From: Photobacterium gaetbulicola Gung47
GTDB taxonomy: Bacteria > Pseudomonadota > Gammaproteobacteria > Enterobacterales > Vibrionaceae
Direction of reading: 5' to 3'
Length of the DNA stretch: 64,000 nucleotides
NCBI GenBank assembly: GCA_000940995.1
Contig: CP005974.1
Span: forward strand, 2,046,001-2,110,000
Below the pieces are notes generated by a model. It made no database searches. It had not been told where the DNA came from and worked only from the letters and a program-made list of their open reading frames with translations. The position numbers were made by a program, and so were the translations under genes. This document shows positions 27,814 to 37,046 of the stretch, in pieces; position 1 is the first letter of the stretch; each line of letters begins with the position of its first letter.

Positions 27814-28827
27814 TTATGAACGTGGCTCAGATTTAGCATCAAATCGGTCAGACCAAGTCTTCAGCACATCTTCTCGGCTAGCCGCCATCTTGCCAAAGTC
27901 CATATCAACCATTGCGTTTTCTACATCAGGATAGTTGTTAACTGCTGCGTTGATCGCCTTATGGCCAACAACCGGATAGAACGCATTGTAAAGCTTGTTT
28001 GCTTCTTCAGAGATGGACCAGTCTACAAGACGCTTGGCAGCATCGGATTCGGTATTTACCAGACCAACGGCTTCAGCTTCCCAGCCCACGCCACCTTTGG
28101 GCATGATAATGTCGATGGGCGCACCTTGTGTTTTCAGGGTGGCACCGCGGATTGCCATTGAAATACCAATAGCCACTTCTCCCATAGCAGCCTGCACACA
28201 CGGTTTTGAGCCCGAGTGGGTGTAGTGTGCGATGTTACCGTCCAGTTGTTCCATATACTGCCATGCAGGTTTCTCTCCCATAGACTGGATCCACGCGGAT
28301 ACCTGCATGTAGCCCGTGCCAGAAGAGGCTGGGTTTGGCATCGCAATATGGCCTTTGTATTCAGGCTTTAGCAGATCTTCCCAGCTGTCTGGCTTGGAGA
28401 GGCCTTTTTGCTCGGCAACAATCTCGTTGAAACATACGGCATTAAAAAATGCATCGTTACCGAACCAAGCTTTGTTTTGTTGCGGGTCAACTAGATTTGC
28501 ACGGATTTGATCAAGACCTTCCGGTGTGTATGGCTTCAGTACGCCTTCTTCTTTGAGAAGTGCCATGGAAGAGCCGGCTAGGCCCCATACCACGTCAGCG
28601 TGGGGGTTATTTTTTTCGGCCAACAGTTTTGCAGTCATGATCCCGGTTGAATCACGTACCCAGTTAATTTTGATATCAGGGTTAGCTTGCTCAAAACTAT
28701 TTTTGAATTTAGCCAGCATGTCTGTCTCGAAAGCGGTATACACCGTTAGTTCCTCGGCAGCAAATGCAGAAGAAGCGGAAAGAGCTGCTATTGCAGTAAG
28801 AGGGGTAATCATCCAACGGTTTTTCAT
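27814..28827 (-). CDS. phnS: 2-aminoethylphosphonate-binding periplasmic protein
   Basis: A 337-residue solute-binding protein of the Fe3+/AEP type. It has a signal peptide (MKNRWMITPLTAIAALSASS, cleavage near AFA-AEE), then YTAFETDMLAKF, ADVVWGLAGSS and a C-terminal PVVGHKA region. It delivers AEP to the PhnU-PhnT importer. It is separated from phnT by the MITE, the small gene and a terminator, so it has its own promoter, with an operator at 28884. Confidence 0.9.
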   Translation of the reverse strand: MKNRWMITPLTAIAALSASSAFAAEELTVYTAFETDMLAKFKNSFEQANPDIKINWVRDSTGIMTAKLLAEKNNPHADVVWGLAGSSMALLKEEGVLKPYTPEGLDQIRANLVDPQQNKAWFGNDAFFNAVCFNEIVAEQKGLSKPDSWEDLLKPEYKGHIAMPNPASSGTGYMQVSAWIQSMGEKPAWQYMEQLDGNIAHYTHSGSKPCVQAAMGEVAIGISMAIRGATLKTQGAPIDIIMPKGGVGWEAEAVGLVNTESDAAKRLVDWSISEEANKLYNAFYPVVGHKAINAAVNNYPDVENAMVDMDFGKMAASREDVLKTWSDRFDAKSEPRS

Positions 28828-28883
28828 TTTTTCATCTCCATGAATTTTTGGCTGACCGAGCCAGAGGGTTTAATTGTATTGCT

Positions 28884-28895
28884 TGGTCTGTACCA
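28884..28895. promoter_or_regulatory. putative PhnR operator between phnS and phnW
   Basis: TGGTCTGTACCA lies in the intergenic region of the divergent phnS and phnW genes, 57 bases from the phnS start. It matches the sites at 19987 and 27021 with one or two changes. Confidence 0.72.
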
Positions 28896-29111
28896 GATTG
28901 TTTCGACATGGAAGATGCTAGGCAGGAAATATGACACTTCAATGATTGCGATATTTCAGTTTACTAACAATTTTATTGGTTATTTTTGACAGCAATAACT
29001 CAGAGGTAAATAAAGGAGAGAAGCGAAAAACGACAAAACATGAAGCTTTTGTTAATTGTTGGGTCTGGGGATTTACAGCAATTTGGCAAGATCGTTATAG
29101 TTCGTCGTAAC

Positions 29112-29123
29112 TGGTATAGTCCA
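29112..29123. promoter_or_regulatory. degenerate phn operator-like site near the phnW start
   Basis: TGGTATAGTCCA matches TGGTATATACCA at 10 of 12 positions and lies 16 bases before the chosen phnW start. If real it would suit repression of the phnW-pbfA-phnX operon. Weaker than the other three. Confidence 0.35.
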
Positions 29124-29138
29124 ATTGGAATCAAGATA

Positions 29139-30245
29139 ATGGAAAACTTGGATAATCAATATTTGCTACTGACCCCGGGGCCGCTGTCAACGAGCCGTAC
29201 TGTTCGCGAAGCCATGCTGAAAGACTGGTGTACTTGGGATGATGAATACAATAAAGGTATTGTAGAAGTGATCCGTGAGCAGTTAGTTGAGTTGGCCACG
29301 GGTGTTGAAGGTTATACAAGTGTGTTGATGCAGGGCAGCGGCACAGCATCGGTTGAAGCCACAATCGGCACCGTTGTTCCTGCAAACGCAAAGCTGCTGG
29401 TGGTTAACAATGGTGCGTACGGTGAGCGTATTGGTCAGATTGCACACTACCTAAACATTGCACACACCATTATTGAGCTTGGTGAAGTGGCGCAGCCATC
29501 TGCTGAGCAAGTGGCAGAAATCCTAGATAGCGATGCGAGTATTACCCATGTTGCTATGGTGCACTGCGAAACGACAACAGGGATGTTAAACCCGGTTGAA
29601 GCTGTGTGCGATGTGGTGAAATCTCGCAATAAGATCATGATCTTAGATGCCATGTCGAGTTTTGGCGGTATCCCATTGGATATCGGTAAACTGGGGATCG
29701 ACTTTATGATCAGCTCAGCCAACAAGTGTATTCAGGGTGTGCCTGGCTTTGGCTTTGTCATTGCAAAACAAACTGAGCTGGAAAAGTGCGCAGGCCGTGC
29801 CCGTTCATTGTCTCTGGATCTTTATGATCAATGGCTGTGTATGGAGAAGAACCATGGCAAGTGGCGTTTCACTTCTCCAACCCATACAGTACGCGCTTTC
29901 CATCAGGCCCTGCAAGAACTGCAAGACGAAGGCGGGGTAGAAGCACGCTATCAGCGTTATGCGTCTAACCAACTGATCTTGGTTGCCGGGATGGAAAAAC
30001 TGGGCTTCAAATGCTTGCTGGATAAGTCATTGCACTCTCCGATTATTACTTCTTTCTATTCGCCGGAAGCAGACGAATATGACTTTAAAAAATTCTACAA
30101 CCTGCTGAAAGAAAAAGGGTTTGTTATCTACCCAGGCAAAGTGTCAAATGCTGATTGCTTTCGTATCGGTAACATTGGTGATGTTCATAATGAAGATATG
30201 CATCGTCTGATTGACGCGATCGAAGCGTCTATGTACTGGGCATAA
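29139..30245 (+). CDS. phnW: 2-aminoethylphosphonate:pyruvate transaminase PhnW
   Basis: A 368-residue class-V aminotransferase opening YLLLTPGPLSTS, with the cofactor lysine in ISSANKCIQGVPGFGF and VLMQGSGTASVEA for the phosphate site. It moves the amino group of AEP to pyruvate, giving phosphonoacetaldehyde and alanine. An in-frame ATG at 29040 would add 33 unlike residues; the start MENLDNQ matches the family, so I use it. First gene of phnW-pbfA-phnX. Confidence 0.95.
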   Translation: MENLDNQYLLLTPGPLSTSRTVREAMLKDWCTWDDEYNKGIVEVIREQLVELATGVEGYTSVLMQGSGTASVEATIGTVVPANAKLLVVNNGAYGERIGQIAHYLNIAHTIIELGEVAQPSAEQVAEILDSDASITHVAMVHCETTTGMLNPVEAVCDVVKSRNKIMILDAMSSFGGIPLDIGKLGIDFMISSANKCIQGVPGFGFVIAKQTELEKCAGRARSLSLDLYDQWLCMEKNHGKWRFTSPTHTVRAFHQALQELQDEGGVEARYQRYASNQLILVAGMEKLGFKCLLDKSLHSPIITSFYSPEADEYDFKKFYNLLKEKGFVIYPGKVSNADCFRIGNIGDVHNEDMHRLIDAIEASMYWA

Positions 30246-30255
30246 GGGAAGCGTA

Positions 30256-31653
30256 ATGACTCAGATAACGACATCTCAGCAACACGGTTCGGCGCTATCG
30301 GAACAGTCATTGCGAAGTGAAGGAGATACCAATATTACGCCAGCTCGTGTCGCATGGACAAACAGTATTGCTGATCAAAAAACGCAGCAGATGCTGAAGG
30401 AAGATAGTCAGTTTTTCTTGCATCAAGCTATGTCGACGCCATGCCTGGATGCCCTGGTAGGTGCCGATGGGATCTATATTGAAGATGCTGCCGGAAAAAA
30501 ATACATGGATTTCCACGGTAACAATGTCCATCAATTGGGTTATGGACATCCCCATGTTGTTGGCCGTATCAAACAACAACTGGCGGAGTTGCCATTTTCG
30601 CCGCGTCGCTTTACCAACCAGACAGCCATTGATTGTGCAAAAAAGCTGACAGATATCGCCGGTGGCGATCTCAATCGCGTGCTGTTTGCGCCGGGCGGCA
30701 CCTCGGTCATTGGTATGGCGTTGAAACTCGCCCGTTATGTGACTGGAAACTACAAGGTAGTGTCTTTGTGGGACTCATTCCATGGCGCTTCCCTTGATGC
30801 CATTTCAGTTGGCGGCGAAGCATGCTTCCGTGAGGGGATAGGCCCTTTGATGGCGGGCGTAGAGCGTATTCCACCTGCAGTAAGTTATCGTGGCGCATTT
30901 CCATCGAATGACGGCAGCGATGTTCACTATGCTGATTACTTGGAATATGTGATCGAAAAAGAAGGGGGCATAGGCGCTTTTATTGCTGAGGGTATTCGCA
31001 ATACCGATGTGCAGGTACCGAGCAGAGCGTATTGGAAGCGCATCCGTGAAATTTGCGAAAAGCACAATGTCATGCTGATCATTGACGATATTCCAAATGG
31101 TATGGGACGTAGTGGAAACTGGTTCACTTACCAGGAATTTGGCATCGAACCGGACATTCTTTGTATCGGCAAAGGGTTAGGCGGTGGGGTCGTACCTATC
31201 GCAGCCATGATCACTAAAGATAAGTACAACACGGCATCGCATATTTCACTGGGTCACTATACCCACGAAAAATCTCCGGTCGGTTGTGCTGCTGCACTGG
31301 CAACGATTGAGGTGATTGAACAACAAAACTTATTGACCAAAGTGAAGAGTGATGAAGCGTACATGCGAGATCGCCTAGAAGGAATGAAACAGAAATATCC
31401 ACTGATAGGGGATGTTCGAGGCGTCGGTTTGCTTTGGGGGGTAGAGCTTGTTACTTGCCGTGAGACCAAAGAGCGCGCACTTCAACAAGCGGAACAAGTG
31501 ATGTATCGATGTCTTGAATTAGGGATGAGTTTCAAAGTGTCACAGGGTAACGTTCTGCAGTTAAGCCCACCATTGATTATCGAACGCGATGATCTTGCTC
31601 GTGCGATGGATATGTTAGAGCAGGCCATCAGTGAAATTCAAGCTAGTAGTTAA
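30256..31653 (+). CDS. pbfA: (R)-1-hydroxy-2-aminoethylphosphonate ammonia-lyase PbfA
   Basis: A 465-residue class-III aminotransferase-fold PLP enzyme placed between phnW and phnX, with the cofactor lysine in ILCIGKGLGGGVVP and IIDDIPNGMGRSG around the pyridine-binding aspartate. The established enzyme of this position in vibrio phn operons, PbfA, eliminates ammonia from (R)-1-hydroxy-AEP to give phosphonoacetaldehyde. The assignment is by context and size. The start at 30256 follows AAGGGAAG and lies 10 bases after phnW; an upstream start at 30211 overlaps phnW and is unlikely. Confidence 0.85.
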   Translation: MTQITTSQQHGSALSEQSLRSEGDTNITPARVAWTNSIADQKTQQMLKEDSQFFLHQAMSTPCLDALVGADGIYIEDAAGKKYMDFHGNNVHQLGYGHPHVVGRIKQQLAELPFSPRRFTNQTAIDCAKKLTDIAGGDLNRVLFAPGGTSVIGMALKLARYVTGNYKVVSLWDSFHGASLDAISVGGEACFREGIGPLMAGVERIPPAVSYRGAFPSNDGSDVHYADYLEYVIEKEGGIGAFIAEGIRNTDVQVPSRAYWKRIREICEKHNVMLIIDDIPNGMGRSGNWFTYQEFGIEPDILCIGKGLGGGVVPIAAMITKDKYNTASHISLGHYTHEKSPVGCAAALATIEVIEQQNLLTKVKSDEAYMRDRLEGMKQKYPLIGDVRGVGLLWGVELVTCRETKERALQQAEQVMYRCLELGMSFKVSQGNVLQLSPPLIIERDDLARAMDMLEQAISEIQASS

Positions 31654-31741
31654 TGGCAATCACCAGCTATTGAAACATTTGAGACCTTGCTGGCCGCCAA
31701 AGGTGTTGCCGGCAGGTAAAGAGATTTAAAAGGAAGAGAAA

Positions 31742-32554
31742 ATGACTAAACAAGTTCAGGCAGTAATTTTTGATTGGGCCGGCACCGTTGTAGATTTTGG
31801 CTCGTTCGCACCAACCACCATTTTTGTAGAAGCATTCCGTCGCGAATACGGCTTTGATATTTCACTGGCTGAAGCGCGTGTACCAATGGGGCTGGGTAAG
31901 TGGGATCACATAAAAGCGGTTGGTGAAATGTCTGAAGTCAGCCAACGTTGGCAGGACAAGTTCGGCCAGCCGATGCAGAAAGAAGATATCGATAAAATCT
32001 ACCAAACTTTCATGCCACTTCAGATTGCCAAAGTGGGTGAGCATGCTGATTTGATCCCAGGGGCAAAAGCGGTGATTGATGGTCTTCGTGAAGAGGGGAT
32101 CAAAATTGGTTCATGTACCGGTTACCCGCGAGAGGTCCTTGATAAGTTGCTCCCAGCGGCAAAAGACAAAGGCTATAGCCCTGATTGCGCAGTAGCAACC
32201 GATGACCTTGCTGCGGGAGGCCGTCCTGCACCATACATGGTACTGCAGAACATGATCGAGCTTGCGGTAACTGATGTGAAAGCGTGCATCAAGGTTGATG
32301 ACTCTGTGCCTGGTATTACTGAAGGCCTGAACGCAGGCATGTGGACCGTTGCATTGTTGCTATCTGGTAATGAGGCGGGCTTGACCCAGGCTGAGTTCGA
32401 ACAAGCTGACGAAGCGACACTTGCTGGTGCACGAGCAAAAGCTATCGATGCCTTTGCCCATTCTGGTGCACATTACCAAATCGATACTATTGCGGATTTG
32501 CCGGAAGTGGTCGCAGATATCGAGCGTCGTTTGGCTGCGGGTGAGCGGCCATAG
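31742..32554 (+). CDS. phnX: phosphonoacetaldehyde hydrolase (phosphonatase) PhnX
   Basis: A 270-residue HAD-superfamily enzyme. The nucleophile aspartate is in FDWAGTVVDFG, the Schiff-base lysine in MGLGKWDHIKAV and the cap and acidic loops in VKVDDSVPGI-like sequence (IKVDDSVPGI). It cleaves the C-P bond of phosphonoacetaldehyde to acetaldehyde and phosphate. It receives product from both PhnW and PbfA. Last gene of the operon, ended by the terminator at 32651. Confidence 0.96.
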   Translation: MTKQVQAVIFDWAGTVVDFGSFAPTTIFVEAFRREYGFDISLAEARVPMGLGKWDHIKAVGEMSEVSQRWQDKFGQPMQKEDIDKIYQTFMPLQIAKVGEHADLIPGAKAVIDGLREEGIKIGSCTGYPREVLDKLLPAAKDKGYSPDCAVATDDLAAGGRPAPYMVLQNMIELAVTDVKACIKVDDSVPGITEGLNAGMWTVALLLSGNEAGLTQAEFEQADEATLAGARAKAIDAFAHSGAHYQIDTIADLPEVVADIERRLAAGERP

Positions 32555-32650
32555 CTGCCCATTGATAGTGCCTTGACGTCATAATAACGATGGTGGATAA
32601 ACTGATCTCCTAGTGATGTTAAAATTGCACGATCTGTCCCGGATATAAGT

Positions 32651-32690
32651 TGCCCTTTTGGTGCGGTCATACATCAAAAGGGCATTTTTT
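32651..32690 (+). terminator. terminator after phnX
   Basis: TGCCCTTTTG pairs with CAAAAGGGCA around 14 bases and is followed by TTTTT. The rest of the 294-base gap before glgC holds its likely promoter and nothing else I can name. Confidence 0.8.
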
Positions 32691-32848
32691 GTGCAATGCC
32701 CTGAATCGCCTCCCTATTTTGGTGCACAAAGGGATGTAAGTGTTTATTGAATGAATTTAATCACTTTATTTCAATGCCTTGCTTATCGTCACTTATGGCG
32801 TAAATTTTGCTTTTAACTCTCTGTCGATTTTAGCGCTAGGGGGAGAAT

Positions 32849-34066
32849 ATGAAAAAGGAAGCGATTACCGTTATTTTGGCTGGTGGAGTAGGCTCAAGGC
32901 TGTCACCTTTAACTGACCATAGAGCCAAGCCTGCTGTACCATTTGGCGGAAAATACCGAATTATTGATTTTACACTGACCAACTGCCTGCATTCTGGTTT
33001 GCGTCGTGTGCTCGTGTTGACCCAATATAAGTCTCATTCCCTGCAAAAACACCTGCGTGATGGTTGGTCGATATTCAACCCTGAGCTTGGTGAGTATATA
33101 ACTGCAGTACCGCCCCAGATGCGCACGGGTGAAAGCTGGTATCAAGGTACTGCTGATGCTATTTATCAGAATCTCTACTTGTTGACCCGCAGTGAAGCAA
33201 AATATGTAGTGGTACTATCTGGCGATCATATTTACCGTATGGACTATGAGCCAATGCTAAAGCAGCATGTTGAAAATGAAGCTGATTTGACCGTTGCCTG
33301 TATGGAAGTTCCCAAGTCTGAAGCTCATGCTTTCGGTGTAATGTCCATCGATGAATACCAGCGCGTGTATTCATTTACCGAAAAACCAGAGGCTCCTCAA
33401 TCACTTCCTAACAATCCTGATGCCTGTCTGGCATCAATGGGAATCTATATTTTTTCAATGAAAGCATTGGAAGAGGCGTTAGAAAAGGATGCACTTAATC
33501 CAACAAGTAGCCATGACTTCGGTAAAGATATTATTCCTGGCCTAATTGATGGTGAGCGGGTTTATGCTTATCAGTTCGGAGGCTCGGCGGGTAGGGTTAG
33601 CCAAGATGCCTACTGGCGAGATGTTGGGACTATTGATTCTTATTATCAGGCTAATATGGACTTATTGTCATATTATCCACCTATGGATTTATACCAAGAA
33701 GAGTGGCCAATTCGTACCTATGAGCAACAGTTGCCACCTGCCAGAACCGTCTCTTCACCTGCTGGAAATGAAGGTATTTTTATTAACTCTATTATTTCCA
33801 ATGGGGTAGCGATAAAAGGTGGCTCGGCACAGAACTCGGTGCTATTTCCAAAAGTGAAAATCGAGAATGCCGCCGTTGTTATTAATAGCATTGTGTTTGA
33901 AGGGGTGGTCGTTGGCGAAGGGGCTCATATCGAGAACTGTATTATCGATAAAGATGTTGTCATTCCGCCCGGTGTAGAAATTGGTGTTAACCGGAAAAAG
34001 GATGCAGAACGGTTTGATATTTCACCAAAAGGGATTGTTGTCATTACTTCTGACCATCAATTTTAA
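32849..34066 (+). CDS. glgC: glucose-1-phosphate adenylyltransferase
   Basis: A 405-residue nucleotidyltransferase. ILAGGVGSRLSPLTDHRAKP is the N-terminal substrate loop, with GGKYRIIDFTLTNC, WYQGTADAIYQN, LSGDHIYRMDYE and FTEKP following, and a left-handed beta-helix C-terminus. It makes ADP-glucose for glycogen synthesis. No other glg gene lies next to it, so it is a solitary copy, as is common for one of the two glgC genes in vibrios. Confidence 0.95.
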   Translation: MKKEAITVILAGGVGSRLSPLTDHRAKPAVPFGGKYRIIDFTLTNCLHSGLRRVLVLTQYKSHSLQKHLRDGWSIFNPELGEYITAVPPQMRTGESWYQGTADAIYQNLYLLTRSEAKYVVVLSGDHIYRMDYEPMLKQHVENEADLTVACMEVPKSEAHAFGVMSIDEYQRVYSFTEKPEAPQSLPNNPDACLASMGIYIFSMKALEEALEKDALNPTSSHDFGKDIIPGLIDGERVYAYQFGGSAGRVSQDAYWRDVGTIDSYYQANMDLLSYYPPMDLYQEEWPIRTYEQQLPPARTVSSPAGNEGIFINSIISNGVAIKGGSAQNSVLFPKVKIENAAVVINSIVFEGVVVGEGAHIENCIIDKDVVIPPGVEIGVNRKKDAERFDISPKGIVVITSDHQF

Positions 34067-34090
34067 CATTGTTCTTAACAACTAAAATAA

Positions 34091-34116
34091 AAGGTCGACA
34101 TTATTTGTCGGCCTTT
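34091..34116 (+). terminator. terminator after glgC
   Basis: AAGGTCGAC pairs with GTCGGCCTT (one G-U pair) and is followed by TGGGTTTT. A weak poly-T makes this moderate. Confidence 0.6.
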
Positions 34117-34241
34117 GGGTTTTCAGTGTGTTGCAAGTTTGTTGGTTTGTATTAATCGGATGAATAATGTAATTCATCAATAGACAGGGATGAAAAAAAT
34201 TTATTTATCAAGATGGTGATCACTATGTTCTTAAAGTTTTA

Positions 34242-34255
34242 TTGATGTTAATCAA
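34242..34255. promoter_or_regulatory. perfect FNR-type box upstream of an orphan gene
   Basis: TTGATGTTAATCAA fits the FNR consensus TTGAT-N4-ATCAA exactly. It lies about 190 bases before the start of the hypothetical gene at 34438, in an otherwise AT-rich 365-base gap that also holds the glgC terminator. The distance is long for direct class II activation; a transcription start is not visible. Confidence 0.5.
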
Positions 34256-34437
34256 TTGTTTTGCTGTCATTTCCACTTTGATTTTTTGCTTGCAAAAAGC
34301 AGATCGACGCCATATTTTCATAAATTAGACATAGCTCATGGTTAAGTTAGTCGTATAGTGGTTATTAGCTAACGGTATATTTAGCCAGATGCACATGAGT
34401 TATTAGCAACAGTGGTTATGTTTCTAAAGGGATGAAT

Positions 34438-34836
34438 ATGGAAACATCAGTTGAATTCTCAAATCCGGACAATGTTGTTTTTGATTACACAACCTTTTTG
34501 TCAGCATCATGCAAACAGAGAGTAACACTTGTCGATGCGCTAAAAGCGCTAATTCCAGCATTTGAAATTACATGGACTTCTTCAATGCCGCATGGAATGA
34601 CAGACTCAGAGAAGTTGCAGCTGCAGGCACTGAAAGTGCTTTCGACCAACATTAGCGACACGAACAATTTGATTCGCTTGTTACGACTTGCACGCGCAGA
34701 GCATATCGATGAGCTGATGATAAAGCTGCCATATGCCTTGGAAGAACTGCAACTCGTCGAAATTGAAAGCAAAGCAGGATGTAAAGTGATCAAGTTAGAT
34801 GATGAGGGTGAGGTGCTAAGGGCACATATGATCTAA
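34438..34836 (+). CDS. hypothetical cytosolic protein, 132 residues
   Basis: No signal peptide, membrane segment or recognised motif; it is helical and leucine-rich in its middle (LLRLARAEHIDELMIKLP). The ATG at 34438 lies eight bases after AAAGG, while that at 34432 is too close. It shares a bidirectional terminator with the convergent antiporter. A perfect FNR-type box lies upstream. Confidence 0.65.
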   Translation: METSVEFSNPDNVVFDYTTFLSASCKQRVTLVDALKALIPAFEITWTSSMPHGMTDSEKLQLQALKVLSTNISDTNNLIRLLRLARAEHIDELMIKLPYALEELQLVEIESKAGCKVIKLDDEGEVLRAHMI

Positions 34837-34860
34837 CTGCTAACTTGTTCCGAAAAAATA

Positions 34861-34883
34861 AAAGCCAGCTTCTGCTGGCTTTT
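34861..34883. terminator. bidirectional terminator
   Basis: AAAGCCAGC-TTCT-GCTGGCTTT between the hypothetical gene and the convergent antiporter, with A and T runs on both sides. Confidence 0.85.
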
Positions 34884-34889
34884 GCATTT

Positions 34890-36296
34890 CTACATCATAC
34901 CTTTCCACAGCATTCCGACGGCTATGCAAGCTGCCGCAGTTAGTAGGCTTGCAGCGGTCATTTCTTTACCAACAAATGGTCGGGTCTGTTGTTCCCGTTT
35001 GGCTTTTACGTAGAAATACAGCCCCGGGACGTAAAGTAGTGCAGAGAGCAGCAAGTAGTTGAGACCTGATGCGTATAGTAGCCACAGGCCGTAGAGGCTC
35101 GCACACAGGCCCACGATGAACAGCGAGCCACGGTCCTTGCGTTCGATCGCCAATTTCAGTGTATATGCGCCAACCAAGAAGTAGGGGACAAGGATCATTT
35201 CTGATGCGATTGCCAATAGTGTGTCATAGGTACTCCCAGCAAACATTACAAAAATAAGGCTTACCTGGATACAGCTATTGGTGAGTAGTAATGAATTAAC
35301 CGGGCTGCCGGCCTCATTTTGCTTGGCAAAGCTGATAGGGAACATTTTATCTCTAGCACCTAAGTATGGTGCTTCGGAGGCGAGTACAGTCCAGCTGAGG
35401 AAAGCCCCGCAGACAGAAATCAAAAGTCCGCACCCAATGATGTATTTACCCAATGGCCCAAGGATCTCGGTAAGTACCTCAGCCATGGATGGATTCTGGT
35501 AAGTTGCCAATTGCTCTGTGCTTACCACTCCCATCGAAAGCAGAGTTACGAAAACATAGATAGTCAAGGCGGTCAGCAAGCCCAGAATGGTAGCACGGCC
35601 GATATCCTTACGGTCTTTCGCTCGGTTTGAAACGACAACTGCGCCTTCGATACCGATGAAAACCCATACGGTAATCAGCATAGTACCTTTTACTTGGGAC
35701 AGTAAATCGTGCTGTTCACCGAAATGCAGCCCGGTGAAATCGAACACGAACGTATCCCAGTGAAAAGCAATAAGGGCAGAGAAGATGAAGAGGAATAATG
35801 GGATCAGCTTGGCACATGTTGTGATCATATTGATCATTGCTGCTGTTTGTACGCCACGTAGTACAAGCGCATGGACAAGCCAAAGTAAAACCGATGAACC
35901 AATAATAGAGATCCAGGTATTACCATTGCCAAATAGCACCATGTCAGGGCTGTCGAAGAGCATCCCCAATGTACTGAACACGATAACCAAGTAAGAGACA
36001 TTGGCTAGCATAGCACTGAGCCAATAGCCCCATGCAGAGCAGAAGCCGACAAAATCGCCAAAGCCAGCTTGGGCGTAGCCAAAGACACCGCTTTCGATTT
36101 CAGGCTTGAGCTTCGAGAGGTGTTGGAAGGCAAGGGCAAGAAATATCATACCAATACCTGTGATAGTCCAACCGATCATTACTGCTGCGGGACTGGCAAC
36201 GGCAGCCATATTTTGGGGAAGGCTGAAGACCCCCGCCCCAATCATTGAGCCGATGACCAAGGCAGTAAGCGATCCTAATCCCAGTTTCTTTTCCAT
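34890..36296 (-). CDS. basic amino acid/polyamine antiporter, APC superfamily
   Basis: A 468-residue membrane protein with about 12 hydrophobic segments. The N-terminus LGLGSLTALVIGSMIGAGVF is the APC unwound helix with the GXGXF-like substrate-binding turn. It fits the arginine/ornithine or lysine antiporter subfamily (ArcD/YjdE-like). Without a neighbouring decarboxylase or arginine deiminase operon I cannot name the substrates. Confidence 0.88.
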   Translation of the reverse strand: MEKKLGLGSLTALVIGSMIGAGVFSLPQNMAAVASPAAVMIGWTITGIGMIFLALAFQHLSKLKPEIESGVFGYAQAGFGDFVGFCSAWGYWLSAMLANVSYLVIVFSTLGMLFDSPDMVLFGNGNTWISIIGSSVLLWLVHALVLRGVQTAAMINMITTCAKLIPLFLFIFSALIAFHWDTFVFDFTGLHFGEQHDLLSQVKGTMLITVWVFIGIEGAVVVSNRAKDRKDIGRATILGLLTALTIYVFVTLLSMGVVSTEQLATYQNPSMAEVLTEILGPLGKYIIGCGLLISVCGAFLSWTVLASEAPYLGARDKMFPISFAKQNEAGSPVNSLLLTNSCIQVSLIFVMFAGSTYDTLLAIASEMILVPYFLVGAYTLKLAIERKDRGSLFIVGLCASLYGLWLLYASGLNYLLLSALLYVPGLYFYVKAKREQQTRPFVGKEMTAASLLTAAACIAVGMLWKGMM

Positions 36297-36434
36297 TTTA
36301 ACATCCGGTTATAACGACTGAATTTTTATAATTTTCAGGCGTATTATGATGGTTTTTTGCATTAATGCACGGCGAAAGTGATGAGGATCACGCAATTAGT
36401 GGTTAATTACACCATTCATTGTACTGGATCAAAA

Positions 36435-36461
36435 AAAGCCATCGGCACTGCTGATGGCTTT
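36435..36461 (-). terminator. terminator after sulA
   Basis: AAAGCCATC pairs with GATGGCTTT around nine bases, followed on the minus strand by TTTTTTGATCC. The remaining gap to the antiporter holds the antiporter promoter. Confidence 0.78.
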
Positions 36462-36523
36462 ATTAGTATAGGAAAGAATTATTTACTGGACTCGGCACAT
36501 AATTTAAACAAATTACTGTGTAT

Positions 36524-36994
36524 TCAGTGGTATGTGATTTGAGACCTGTCGTTACGATTAATGACAAATGCATAGCTGGCCCCTGAATCTGAAGCTTCTC
36601 GCATGGCATAACTGGCAAAGTGCTGGATATCACCTGTGGCAATAACCGCACTGCAATTACCACAACGGAGCGCTTTTTCCATCAGCTCCTGATCAGTTTT
36701 GCCTTTTTTGTTGGTCAAAACCAAAACCTTGTTCAAGTCTATACCTGCACTCTTCAATAGGTTTTTATCAATGAGTGCATTTTGGCCGATAAACATGATC
36801 CAGCGGTTTTGTTGACTGGCTTGCTTGAGGATACGTAGAAAATAGGCCAATTGTGCCTGGCTCTCATCATTAAAAGAAACCTCGATAGGACAGCTGACTG
36901 TATGAGAAGAGGTACCTTCGGTTTGAGCGGCAAACGTCGCTTTGTAGACCTGAGAAGCAGAAACAGTGTTTTGGTGTTCAAAGTAAGCAGCCAT
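36524..36994 (-). CDS. sulA: SulA-like cell division inhibitor
   Basis: A 156-residue protein resembling SulA: the central RWIMFIGQNALIDKNLLKSAGI and KVLVLTNKK, and AIATGDI-type strand (SAVIATGDIQHF). SulA caps FtsZ and stops division during the SOS response. A perfect LexA box lies 37 bases before the start, which supports the assignment. It is adjacent to the integron integrase, but each has its own upstream region. Confidence 0.85.
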   Translation of the reverse strand: MAAYFEHQNTVSASQVYKATFAAQTEGTSSHTVSCPIEVSFNDESQAQLAYFLRILKQASQQNRWIMFIGQNALIDKNLLKSAGIDLNKVLVLTNKKGKTDQELMEKALRCGNCSAVIATGDIQHFASYAMREASDSGASYAFVINRNDRSQITYH

Positions 36995-37030
36995 AATCCA
37001 TCATCCTCAAACAGTGTTTATTTATACATG

Positions 37031-37046
37031 CTGTATGTACATACAG
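37031..37046 (-). promoter_or_regulatory. perfect LexA box before sulA
   Basis: CTGTATGTACATACAG is an exact CTGT-N8-ACAG palindrome, 37-52 bases upstream of the sulA start. The rest of the 425-base gap to intI is AT-rich; a 14-base palindrome ACTGTGTATACAGT at about 37264 has the wrong half-site spacing for LexA. An open frame at 37146-37361 there has no ribosome site or homology. Confidence 0.88.
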
